From assembly GCF_900119365.1 (NCBI RefSeq), contig NZ_FPJO01000007.1:186001-250000 (forward strand): a stretch of 64,000 bases of DNA, given 5' to 3'. The notes under the pieces are model-generated. The model ran no database searches. It worked only from the letters and a program-made list of their open reading frames with translations, and was not told the origin of the DNA. This document shows, in pieces, positions 50,242 to 57,029 of the stretch. The translations under genes were made by a program, and so were the position numbers. Within the stretch, counting starts at the first letter, position 1. Every line of letters begins with the position of its first letter. Origin of the DNA: Streptomyces atratus (GTDB taxonomy: Bacteria > Actinomycetota > Actinomycetes > Streptomycetales > Streptomycetaceae).

Positions 50242-50511
50242 GTGGCGCAGGCGCTGGAGAAGGCCGCGCTGGTGCCAGCCGCGTTGGCGCCGAAGAAGCC
50301 TGCCACGGGAACCGCCTGCCAAGTCGAATCTGCTCGGCGCGCTGGAATACATGGCCCGGATGGTGGTGAACTCGCACCGTGACGCGGCACCCGACGGCGG
50401 CGTCACGCACAGTCCCTTCGCCGTCACTCGTTCACGTCAGCGACGCCGACTGCCACTGGGGCCGCCACACCCCGAGGAGCCAACCCGACCAGTCTGCTAC
50501 CGAGTCGCCGG
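50242..50511. other. Mosaic of rearranged neighbouring sequences
   Basis: 50242-50272 is an exact copy of citrate-synthase bases 47786-47816. 50275-50320 is an inverted copy of the Walker-A-coding part of the RloA gene (48362-48409) with few mismatches. 50321-50419 is a direct copy of the next RloA segment (48411-48509), about 88 percent identical by eye. The remainder to 50511 matches nothing seen in the window. No intact gene and no transposase or insertion-sequence end is present. Confidence 0.85.
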
Positions 50512-50922
50512 CTAGAACGTCCCCGTGAAGAGAAGCTTGCCGTCCCCTCCGTACACGGCTACCGGCGAGGAGCCGGACTCGGATTTCTGCCATGCCGCAA
50601 ACGCGCCGGCAAGGAGTTCACCGTTGACTTCGGTGGAAAGGGCGGCCGGGAGCTTGGTCGAGATGAATGCCCGACCCTCATCGCCGTCCCAATCCCCAAT
50701 GATCTTGTCGACCGCCGGGAGCAGGTCGTTGACTGCGGCTTGATCAGCTGAGGCCTTACGGAAGTCCGCAGCATCCCTTCGCGAGTCGGCTGCATCATCA
50801 TCCGGAGGCACTGTGTCAACGGTAACCACGTCGACTGACTTGGGTTCGTTTTCCATGAACGACGAACAGCCCGCAAGGAATCCAACAATCAACACACACG
50901 GGACGATCTTTCGATAACGCAT
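50512..50922 (-). CDS. Small lipoprotein
   Basis: A 136-residue lipoprotein. The signal peptide ends in a lipobox, FLAGCSSFM, with Cys about residue 19. The mature part is acidic and helical (DDDAADSRRDAADFRKASAD), with IIGDWDGDEGRAFISTKLP in the middle. No function is apparent. The sequence is less GC-rich than its flanks and it lies within the island between two RloAB copies. The ATG complementary to 50920-50922 is used. Confidence 0.7.
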   Translation of the reverse strand: MRYRKIVPCVLIVGFLAGCSSFMENEPKSVDVVTVDTVPPDDDAADSRRDAADFRKASADQAAVNDLLPAVDKIIGDWDGDEGRAFISTKLPAALSTEVNGELLAGAFAAWQKSESGSSPVAVYGGDGKLLFTGTF

Positions 50923-50991
50923 TCCGCTGCTCCAAACCAATAGCGACGCGCTCCCCCGGCCGACACCGGCCGGAGGAGCACGCTACCGCAC

Positions 50992-51255
50992 CTACACGCT
51001 CACGTGGTCAGCCTTGTTGTTCCAGTCACCACCGTAGGTGTAATCAACGTCGGTCATCTTGTTGCACGTTCCAAGGGCGGTGTACGCGTGGGGGTCCGGC
51101 AGTCCAGTTCGAAAGTCGGTGAAATCCATCCCCCCGGACTTCTTGTTGTTGCATGCCGAGCCGGTCTTGTCACGGAAATCCCAGTCCGCGAGGTTCTCTG
51201 ACCGCTTCTCGCTCACACACCGGCTTGAATCGAACGAGTAATTGGGGCATCGAGT
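50992..51255 (-). pseudogene. C-terminal remnant of a small Cys-rich protein
   Basis: The frame reads CPNYSFDSSRCVSEKRSEN, then DWDFRDKTGSACNNKKSGG and closes DYTYGGDWNNKADHVSV. It is rich in Cys, Asn, Lys and aromatic residues and looks like the mature part of a secreted protein, but the start and signal peptide are missing: upstream the frame runs into antisense of the RloA remnant at about 51260. I do not recognise the family. Confidence 0.55.
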
Positions 51256-51265
51256 ACATACGACG

Positions 51266-51483
51266 TGAAGCGGACCAGGTTTGGCTCCTGGAGGAAAAAT
51301 CAGTACGGCGAGACAGATCTGTTCGCCCTGGCGGAATTCAAGCCCCGCATCGGGGAGAACCACGAGCGCCGCTACCTGGGCGGCAGCTACGGCGGCGTGC
51401 CCTTCATCGACGACAGTTTCGCCAGAGCGCTGGCGGGCCGGGGGGAGCAGGATGGCGAGGACACCGAAGCCGGGCGGACATAG
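51266..51483 (+). pseudogene. Decayed second copy of the RloA-like gene (C-terminal part)
   Basis: Bases about 51266-51495 align with 49352-49582 of the intact gene; the product preserves FKPRIGENHERRYLGGSYGG and the tail GRGEQDGEDTEA. One extra base near 51285 breaks the frame at the 5' side, and everything before the last 75 codons, including the ATPase motifs, is missing. Confidence 0.85.
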
Positions 51484-51652
51484 GAGTCCCTCCCTCGGAA
51501 CCTATGGCCGTGACCAAGGCAGACCGCCACAGCATGGGGATCGCGCTGTCCAACCCATGCGGGAACTGGCCCCGGAGGGCAAGGAACCGGAGGTGAATCC
51601 GTCCACCGGCATGTGGCGGCTTGCCCTCGCCATCGGCGGCCCGGCGACGTAG
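51452..51652 (+). pseudogene. Decayed second copy of rloB with internal deletions
   Basis: The 66-codon frame keeps the start MARTPKP and the end EGKEPEVNPSTGMWRLALAI of RloB but has lost most of the middle. A short island (51512-51560) matches 49856-49904, so at least two separate deletions occurred. The conserved core strands are gone and both TTA codons lie in the deleted parts. Confidence 0.85.
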
Positions 51653-51733
51653 CGACGTATTCGGTCAGTCCAGTACGCCGTCCAGCAGCGCCGCCCACTG
51701 CGCCACGACCCTGCGCCGCCGGGCCGTGTCGTC
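51563..51733 (+). repeat. Direct repeat, copy 2
   Basis: Partner of 50071-50241, 1492 bases away. It spans the end of the rloB remnant and the true 3' end of the TetR gene, so this is the original junction. The repeat shows that an RloAB unit ending at this junction was duplicated. Confidence 0.9.
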
Positions 51734-52249
51734 GGTGAGCACGTTGGCAAGGCCCAGGCCGCGGGCCATGTCGAGGAGTCCCTGGACCGTTTCCCGTACG
51801 CCGGGGCGGGTCTCGTCGGCGTGCAGGAGGCCGACCGCGATGCGGTGGGTCTCGCGGCCTACGCGGGCTTCGAGTTCGGTGACGCGGGGGCGGAGCTGTT
51901 CCTCGTTGGAGGCGGCGACCCAGAGCTGGAGTGCGGCACGGAAGAGCGGGCCGGTGTAGAGGTCGACGAGGGCGGCGACGACGGCGGCCCGGTCCTGGTC
52001 GGGGACGGCGCGCAGGGCGGCGGAGCGTTCCTCGGCGACGTATTCGACGGCTCCGGTGAACAGGTCCTCGCGGGTGGGGAAGTGGTGCTGGGCGGCGCCG
52101 CGCGAGACGCCGGCGCGCATCGCGACGACGGAGACGGTGGAGCCCGCCCAGCCGTGTTCGGCGAGGCAGGCGACGGCGGCTTCGAGGAGTCGGCGGCGGG
52201 TGGCGCGGCTGCGGTCCTGTTTGGGGGTCCGGTCGGTAGGGGGCGTCAC
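51665..52249 (-). CDS. TetR/AcrR family regulator linked to enoyl-CoA hydratase
   Basis: A 194-residue TetR protein. The helix-turn-helix (about residues 16-62) includes RLLEAAVACLAEHGWAGSTV and VSRGAAQHHFPTREDLF. The GTG complementary to 52247-52249 is chosen because it overlaps the stop of the upstream enoyl-CoA hydratase (GTGA), which indicates one operon; an ATG at 52258 is possible. A palindrome at 53044 upstream of the operon is its candidate site. The last 70 bases of the gene are duplicated at 50171-50241. Confidence 0.88.
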   Translation of the reverse strand: MTPPTDRTPKQDRSRATRRRLLEAAVACLAEHGWAGSTVSVVAMRAGVSRGAAQHHFPTREDLFTGAVEYVAEERSAALRAVPDQDRAAVVAALVDLYTGPLFRAALQLWVAASNEEQLRPRVTELEARVGRETHRIAVGLLHADETRPGVRETVQGLLDMARGLGLANVLTDDTARRRRVVAQWAALLDGVLD

Positions 52250-52983
52250 AACACCCATGCGGGGTCCCGTCGTTCGAGGAAGGCCGTCATTCCTTCCCGG
52301 GCCTCGGCGGAGGCGAAGAGGGCCGCCGAGCGGGCGATGAGGTCTTCGGCGTGCTGGTCGAAGCTTTCGAGCACAGTAGCCGTGACCAGCTTCTTCGATG
52401 CCGCCAGCCCCTGGGGGGACGCCTTGCGCAGCCCGTCCAGGACGGGGGCGAGGTCCTTGTCCACGTCCTCGGCGGCGAGCGTGATCAGGCCGATGCGGGC
52501 GGCTTCGGCGGCGTCGAAGCGTTCTCCGGTGAGGTAGTAGCGGGCGGCGGCACGCGGGTCGATGCGGGGCAGCAGCGGCAGGGAGATGACGGCGGGGGCG
52601 AGCCCCAGGCGGGATTCGGTGAGGGCGAAGGAGGCTTCGGGGCCGGCCGCGGAGATGTCGCAGGCGCCGAGCAGGCCGAGGCCGCCCGCCCGGACATGGC
52701 CGGTGACCCGGGCGACGACGGGTTTGGGCAGGGCGACGATCTGCCGCATCAGGGCGACGAGGGCGTGCGGGTCGGGCGGTGCGGTGAGATCGGCGCCCGC
52801 GCAGAAGGTGTTGCCGGTGTGGGTGAGGACGACGGCCCGTACGGTGTCGTCGGCCGCGCACGCGTCCAGGGCGGTGGAGAGCTCGCCGACGAGTGCCGCG
52901 GAGAGTGCGTTGCGGTTGGCGGGCGAGTCGAGGGTGAGTGTGGTGATGCCCCGGTCGTGGGTGGGCAGGGCGAGCAGCGTCAT
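52246..52983 (-). CDS. Enoyl-CoA hydratase/isomerase family protein
   Basis: A 245-residue crotonase. The first oxyanion segment is GNTFCAGADLTAP, the second VTGHVRAGGLGLLGACDISA, and the catalytic region SFALTESRLGLAPAVISLPL. The ATG complementary to 52981-52983 follows AAGGAGA. It is translated together with the TetR gene. In the S. coelicolor arrangement as I recall it, this gene adjoins 4-coumarate-CoA ligase, whereas here a 4-kb insert separates them. It probably hydrates an enoyl-CoA in the same pathway as the 57-64 kb operon. Confidence 0.88.
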   Translation of the reverse strand: MTLLALPTHDRGITTLTLDSPANRNALSAALVGELSTALDACAADDTVRAVVLTHTGNTFCAGADLTAPPDPHALVALMRQIVALPKPVVARVTGHVRAGGLGLLGACDISAAGPEASFALTESRLGLAPAVISLPLLPRIDPRAAARYYLTGERFDAAEAARIGLITLAAEDVDKDLAPVLDGLRKASPQGLAASKKLVTATVLESFDQHAEDLIARSAALFASAEAREGMTAFLERRDPAWVL

Positions 52984-53043
52984 GCGGTTCGTCTCCTTGT
53001 GCCGGGCCGTCCCGTCGAGCGTGGCAGCAGGGAGCAGAACAAT

Positions 53044-53055
53044 CAAGCGCGCTTG
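53044..53055. promoter_or_regulatory. Palindrome upstream of the hydratase/TetR operon
   Basis: CAAGCGCGCTTG is a perfect 12-base palindrome about 60 bases upstream of the hydratase ATG (52983). Its location suits autoregulation by the TetR protein encoded second in the operon. No second copy was noticed near the 4CL operon start, but that operon's own promoter is outside the window. Confidence 0.5.
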
Positions 53056-53078
53056 CATGATTTCAGGCTCGGCACGAG

Positions 53079-53117
53079 GCAGCGGTCCACCCCCGGGGCG
53101 TGGGGGCGGACCGCTGC
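53079..53117. terminator. Hairpin after the DUF397 gene
   Basis: GCAGCGGTCC (53079-53088) pairs with GGACCGCTGC (53108-53117), and CCCCC/GGGGG inside extends the stem. It lies 15 bases past the DUF397 stop, before the divergent-facing hydratase promoter. Confidence 0.75.
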
Positions 53118-53131
53118 TCTGCCGCGCCTAC

Positions 53132-53350
53132 CTACCGCAAGTCGCCCCGACGCAGCACGTCCACCAGGCCGCCCAGGGCGGCGTACGAGAACAGCAGCGC
53201 CGGACCGTTCGGATTCTTGCTGTCCCGCACGGCGACGCGCTGCTCAGCGTGGTTCACGATGCCGCACTCGACGCACTGGGCGCCGGTGTCGGATCGCGAC
53301 GACTTCCACCAGGAAACAGGCAGCGTGGACGCGTCATCAATGTGAGTCAT
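53132..53350 (-). CDS. DUF397 small protein
   Basis: A 72-residue DUF397 protein: WWKSSRSDTGAQCVECG, VAVRDSKNPNGPALLF and YAALGGLVDVL. Unlike the pair at 5.9 kb it has the CVEC form typical of most DUF397 proteins. It overlaps by four bases (ATGA) the end of a truncated XRE/DUF5753 gene that should be its partner, so it may be an orphan. Confidence 0.88.
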   Translation of the reverse strand: MTHIDDASTLPVSWWKSSRSDTGAQCVECGIVNHAEQRVAVRDSKNPNGPALLFSYAALGGLVDVLRRGDLR

Positions 53351-53616
53351 AGGGATTTCCTTATCTCTGCGATCAGTTCCGTGGACGCCTCGACCGACTC
53401 CGCGGCAGAGGTGAGCCTCCGCGCGGCCTCCCGGTACATAAACACCTGATCACGCTGCTCGACGTAGACGGCGGACGTGAGGTGCTCAGTGTGTACGACG
53501 TCGAGGTCTGCGTGATCACCGAACGACAGGATGCTGAACGAGCCGAGTTGCCCCACGTAGAGAGGCAACTGCAGCTCACTCAGCCTGGCTCGCGGGCATG
53601 TAGCCCCGTCAGCCAC
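53347..53616 (-). pseudogene. Truncated XRE/DUF5753 regulator (C-terminal end only)
   Basis: The 89-codon frame, from about residue 15, matches the last part of DUF5753: a GQLGSFSILSFGDHADLDVV strand region and VYVEQRDQVFMYREAARRL, ending in the usual helix. The helix-turn-helix and most of DUF5753 are missing, and the first 14 codons are unrelated. It cannot bind DNA. Confidence 0.82.
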
Positions 53617-53815
53617 ACAAGTCTGGACACCTCAGGCTGGAAACAAGCCAAACGAGACGATCTCCAAACGCCCATTTGCTGCTCAACAGCGCCGGAAGGC
53701 CGCAATTCGCTTCAGCCGAAAGAGTTCGGCGCGCTATTGTCACGTTTCGTAATTCGGGGGCGCCGACCCATGCCTCCATTGCTTGATTCTAAAATTCCCA
53801 AGGGGGGGAATGTAT

Positions 53816-54154
53816 ATGATTTCTCTTGCGTCGCGCATATCTGGCTCCAAGGCTGCCAAGGGTGTTGCCGTCGGTGCCCTGGCGGCTGCGGCCATCGGCC
53901 TGACGGCTCCAGTGTCGAGCGCTTCCAACGAGGCGTCCTGGTTCAAGGGGTGCCGGGGGTACTGGTACTCCACGTCCGGTCACGGCTACTGCTCCAACGC
54001 GACGAACTACCCGAATTACGGGTACTTGACGAGCTATGACTGCAATGTCGAGATCGATACGCAGAACTACGACAGGCTGTACAAGGGGTACGTGGGCAAG
54101 TACGACACCCACGAGTGCACGTTCGAGATCAACAAGACCCCTGTGGGATCGTAA
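53816..54154 (+). CDS. Secreted Cys/Tyr-rich small protein, candidate bacteriocin-like peptide
   Basis: A 112-residue precursor. A Sec signal peptide (basic n-region, Ala/Gly core to residue 30) ends at SSA, giving a mature protein of about 76 residues. It contains four cysteines (46, 59, 76, 101), eleven tyrosines and many Asn/Gly, e.g. GYCSNATNYPNYGYLTSYDC, suggesting two disulfides. The start at 53816 is chosen for spacing from AGGGGGGGA; ATG 53810 is possible. The next genes encode an ABC ATPase and two membrane proteins, the layout seen for lactococcin-972-type bacteriocins, though sequence similarity to that family is not evident. Export by Sec means the ABC system may serve immunity or sensing. 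Confidence 0.75.
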   Translation: MISLASRISGSKAAKGVAVGALAAAAIGLTAPVSSASNEASWFKGCRGYWYSTSGHGYCSNATNYPNYGYLTSYDCNVEIDTQNYDRLYKGYVGKYDTHECTFEINKTPVGS

Positions 54155-54174
54155 CTAGCCAGCACTTCAGGAGA

Positions 54175-54193
54175 GCCCGCCAGCGCGGCGGGC
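54175..54193 (+). terminator. Hairpin between the peptide and ABC genes
   Basis: GCCCGCC (54175-54181) pairs with GGCGGGC (54187-54193), followed by CCGTCCTTTATTT. It resembles an intrinsic terminator and would make the peptide transcript exceed that of the ABC genes 29 bases further on. Confidence 0.7.
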
Positions 54194-54221
54194 CCGTCCT
54201 TTATTTCGGGGAAATGTGCCA

Positions 54222-54998
54222 ATGACGACATACCCTGTCGCTCGATTGACGGCCCTCACACAGGGATACGGTGGTCGACGCATCATCGAGAATCTCGACC
54301 TGGCCATCCAGCCCGGCGTCACGGGCCTGTTGGGCCCCAACGGCGCGGGCAAGACCACGCTCTTCCGTACGCTCGCCACCATCGCGCCGCCGCAGAGCGG
54401 GCAGCTGGAGCTGTTCGAAAGGCCCGTCACCAACGAGCGGCAAGCGCGGCGAGTCCGCCGTCGCATCGGCTACCTCCCGCAGGACTTCGGGTACTACCCG
54501 GCCTTCTCCATAACGGACTTCGTCCGCTACTGCGCCTGGCTGCGTGAGGTCCCCTCCAGGAAGGTCGACTCCGCGACCAGGGAGGCACTGGCGGCCGTGG
54601 GCCTGGCCGACCGGGCCCGAGACCGCATGAAGTCGCTGTCCGGCGGCATGCTCCGCCGGGCCGGGATCGCTGCGGCTATCGTCGGCTCCCCCTCCCTGCT
54701 CCTGCTGGATGAGCCGACCGTCGGTCTCGACCCCGCGCAGCGCCTCGACTTCCGTGAGCTCATTCGTTCCCTCGCCCGCGCGGGAACAGCCGTCCTCCTC
54801 AGCACGCACCTGGTCGAGGATGTCGGCGCCGCCTGCGACACCGTCTTCGTACTGAGTAACGGCCAGGTGTGCCACAGCGGCACACCTCAGCAGCTGGCAG
54901 AACTCGCCCTGTCCACAGCGCCGGGCGACAGCCCCCTGGAACGCGGCTACATGACGGTACTCGGCAACCACCGACCCAACGAGGGGGCCGCATGCTGA
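54222..54998 (+). CDS. ABC transporter ATP-binding protein
   Basis: A 258-residue ABC ATPase: Walker A GPNGAGKTT, signature SLSGGMLRRAGIA, Walker B LLLLDEPTVGLDP, H-loop LLSTHLVED. It resembles the ATPases of CcmA/NatA-like exporters. The ATG at 54222 follows GGGGA. Its stop overlaps the start of the permease gene (ATGCTGA). It energises the membrane protein encoded downstream, probably for handling or resistance to the secreted peptide encoded upstream. Confidence 0.92.
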   Translation: MTTYPVARLTALTQGYGGRRIIENLDLAIQPGVTGLLGPNGAGKTTLFRTLATIAPPQSGQLELFERPVTNERQARRVRRRIGYLPQDFGYYPAFSITDFVRYCAWLREVPSRKVDSATREALAAVGLADRARDRMKSLSGGMLRRAGIAAAIVGSPSLLLLDEPTVGLDPAQRLDFRELIRSLARAGTAVLLSTHLVEDVGAACDTVFVLSNGQVCHSGTPQQLAELALSTAPGDSPLERGYMTVLGNHRPNEGAAC

Positions 54999-56293
54999 AC
55001 GCCTACCGCATCGAGCTGCGCCGCTCGCCCCTTCTGACAGCGTTCCCCTTGATGATCGCCGTGGACCTGGTGGTGCTCTTCGGCCGGTCCCGGTACTGGA
55101 TCGGTGTGTGGCCCGAAGCGAGCGTGGCGGCCCAGGTCGTCACGCTCTTCCTGGGGCCCGTGCTCGCCGGCGTCTCGGCCTGGCAGGCCGGACGTTCCTC
55201 CCGCGCGGGGATGCCCGAGACCGTGCTCGCGGCCGCCCGACCGATCTGGCGGATCGAGGCCGCACGGCTGGCCGCGACGCTCACTCTCGGATTCCTGGCG
55301 TACGTGATCGGATGCCTGACCGCCGCATTCATCTCATTCGGCGAGGCGGGCCCCGGCTTCCTGTGGCCCTCCTATCTCCTGCTCGGCGCCTCCATCCTGA
55401 TCATCTTCGCGTCCGTGGGCCATCTGGCCGGCCGCTGGTGGCCCTCCGCCGCCTTCACCCCCGTCGTCTGCGCGCTGGGCTGCTTCATCAGCATGCTGGC
55501 GCTCCCCTTCAAGTTCAACGTCCTCGCGGGACCGCCGGACCAGCACCTGCGCCTCCTTCCGGTCGCCGTGCGGCTGCTGTTTGCACTCGCGCTCGCGGCG
55601 CTGGCGGTGACGGCACCACCGCTACGCAGGAGCGCCGAGCGCCAGATGCCGCGTCAGGGAACGCCCCTGCACATCCGCGGTGTCGCCATCGGGTCGGCAG
55701 CAGGCTCTCTCATCGCACTGGCCGCGGTGCCGGCCGCCGGCGAACTGCGCGTCGAGCGCCCGGCATCGGCGACGGCGCCGCTGTGCGAGCGCGCGGAGAA
55801 GGGCGTGCCACAGGTGTGCGTGTGGCCCGAGCACCGCAAGTACCTGCCCGAACTGACCGGCATGGCCCAGCGCTTGGGCCAACCCGTCCAGCCCTGGTTG
55901 AAGTCGCCCGACGCGTTCCACGAGTTCGGGCTGCGGCGGAACAAGTGGGGCGACCGCGGATTCGACATCGCCGAAGGTCACGTCCGTACCGCGGCGATCG
56001 CCATGGCCGACCGGGTGTTCACCGAGTCCCTGGGTCTCTGCATACCTCCTCGCCAGGAGAGCCGGGCCTGGCAGGCCATGGACAACATCCGCCTCTGGCT
56101 CGAGTACCGCTCCGCGGGACAGGACCCGGCTGTCGCCGACGAGGGACTCCATATGGAAGGTGTATCCGCCGCCCAACGCGAGGCGACCAAGGTCATACGG
56201 ATGCCTGCGGCCGAGCAGCAAAAATGGCTTGCTCAGGAGCGCGGCCACATCCTTCGAGACCCTTCCTGGTGCAAGCCTGATGACCGGTTCTGA
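54992..56293 (+). CDS. ABC permease-like membrane protein with large C-terminal domain
   Basis: A 433-residue protein. About six to seven transmembrane helices fill residues 12-250 (e.g. LTAFPLMIAVDLVVLFG; LLLGASILIIFASVGHLAG). The last 175 residues form a soluble domain with CERAEKGVPQVCVWPEHRKY, LGLCIPPR and a final WCK, whose cysteines suggest an extracytoplasmic location. Similar Streptomyces permeases carry this domain after the helices. It is coupled to the ATPase by overlapping codons and to the next gene by a 14-base overlap. Confidence 0.75.
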   Translation: MLNAYRIELRRSPLLTAFPLMIAVDLVVLFGRSRYWIGVWPEASVAAQVVTLFLGPVLAGVSAWQAGRSSRAGMPETVLAAARPIWRIEAARLAATLTLGFLAYVIGCLTAAFISFGEAGPGFLWPSYLLLGASILIIFASVGHLAGRWWPSAAFTPVVCALGCFISMLALPFKFNVLAGPPDQHLRLLPVAVRLLFALALAALAVTAPPLRRSAERQMPRQGTPLHIRGVAIGSAAGSLIALAAVPAAGELRVERPASATAPLCERAEKGVPQVCVWPEHRKYLPELTGMAQRLGQPVQPWLKSPDAFHEFGLRRNKWGDRGFDIAEGHVRTAAIAMADRVFTESLGLCIPPRQESRAWQAMDNIRLWLEYRSAGQDPAVADEGLHMEGVSAAQREATKVIRMPAAEQQKWLAQERGHILRDPSWCKPDDRF

Positions 56294-56885
56294 CCTACTC
56301 CGCTATGCAAGAGTCCACCGGGGTGTAGCCGTCCTGGTGGCAACGGCCGCTGTCGCCCTTCTCTCGGCCTTCTTCGGCGGCACTCATATCGCGCTGCCCT
56401 CCATCGGTAGCGGGGGAGTCACCACGGGCGTGCCCTTCCGGCACGAACTCCCGCTTCTGTCGGCTGTTTTCCTCACCGCGGCTCTCGACGGTGCCATGTC
56501 GGCACATGATGAGATGGGTGCATCCGCGATGCACCGGTTCCGCCTCAAGTACTGCACTGGCCTGACACTGACAGCTTGCGCCTTCTCCTTCGCCACTGAG
56601 GCGCTCGCCGTCGGTCCGGAAGCCGGGGTCGTCTTCGTTCGATCCCTCCTGATCTGGTTCGGTCTCGCCCTGCTGTCAGTGAGGCTGCTCGGCCACCAGC
56701 TCGGCTGGATCATCCCCCTGGCTTCGGCCTTCTTTCTGATCTGGTACCCACACAACCGGTGGGACTGGACGTCCAACTCGGCCACCGACCTCTTCAGCTG
56801 GGCAGTGGCCGTGATCGCTCTGTCCGTCGGAGTGGGCGCAACCGCGGCCACCCCGTGGAGAAGGAAAGCTTTTCTTCGAACGTAA
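56280..56885 (+). CDS. Small membrane protein of the peptide/ABC cluster
   Basis: A 201-residue protein with about five transmembrane helices (VAVLVATAAVALLSAFFGG; FVRSLLIWFGLALLSVRLLG; GWIIPLASAFFLIWYPHNRW). There is no recognisable motif. It overlaps the permease gene by 14 bases and ends the operon. It may be a second channel subunit or an immunity-type protein. Confidence 0.72.
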   Translation: MTGSDLLRYARVHRGVAVLVATAAVALLSAFFGGTHIALPSIGSGGVTTGVPFRHELPLLSAVFLTAALDGAMSAHDEMGASAMHRFRLKYCTGLTLTACAFSFATEALAVGPEAGVVFVRSLLIWFGLALLSVRLLGHQLGWIIPLASAFFLIWYPHNRWDWTSNSATDLFSWAVAVIALSVGVGATAATPWRRKAFLRT

Positions 56886-57029
56886 AACCCGCCAGGCAGA
56901 GCAGAACTTCACAATGTGCAGGTAGGCGTAAGGCGTTCATCCGCACCGTGACCGAGCCCGCACCGGCCCGGACGGGGCTCGCGCCGGGGTAACAGCCCGG
57001 CAGGTGCGGGAAGTGCACAGGGCCGGGCG

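Noticed and set aside
50071..51733. Direct repeats as ends of an insertion sequence or integrated element
   Set aside because: No transposase or integrase lies between them, no terminal inverted repeats are present, and the repeat contains host and rloB coding sequence, which is better explained by duplication.
53816..54154. Firm assignment of the Cys/Tyr-rich peptide to the lactococcin 972 family
   Set aside because: The gene arrangement fits, but the mature sequence has four cysteines and lacks an obvious match to the family pattern.
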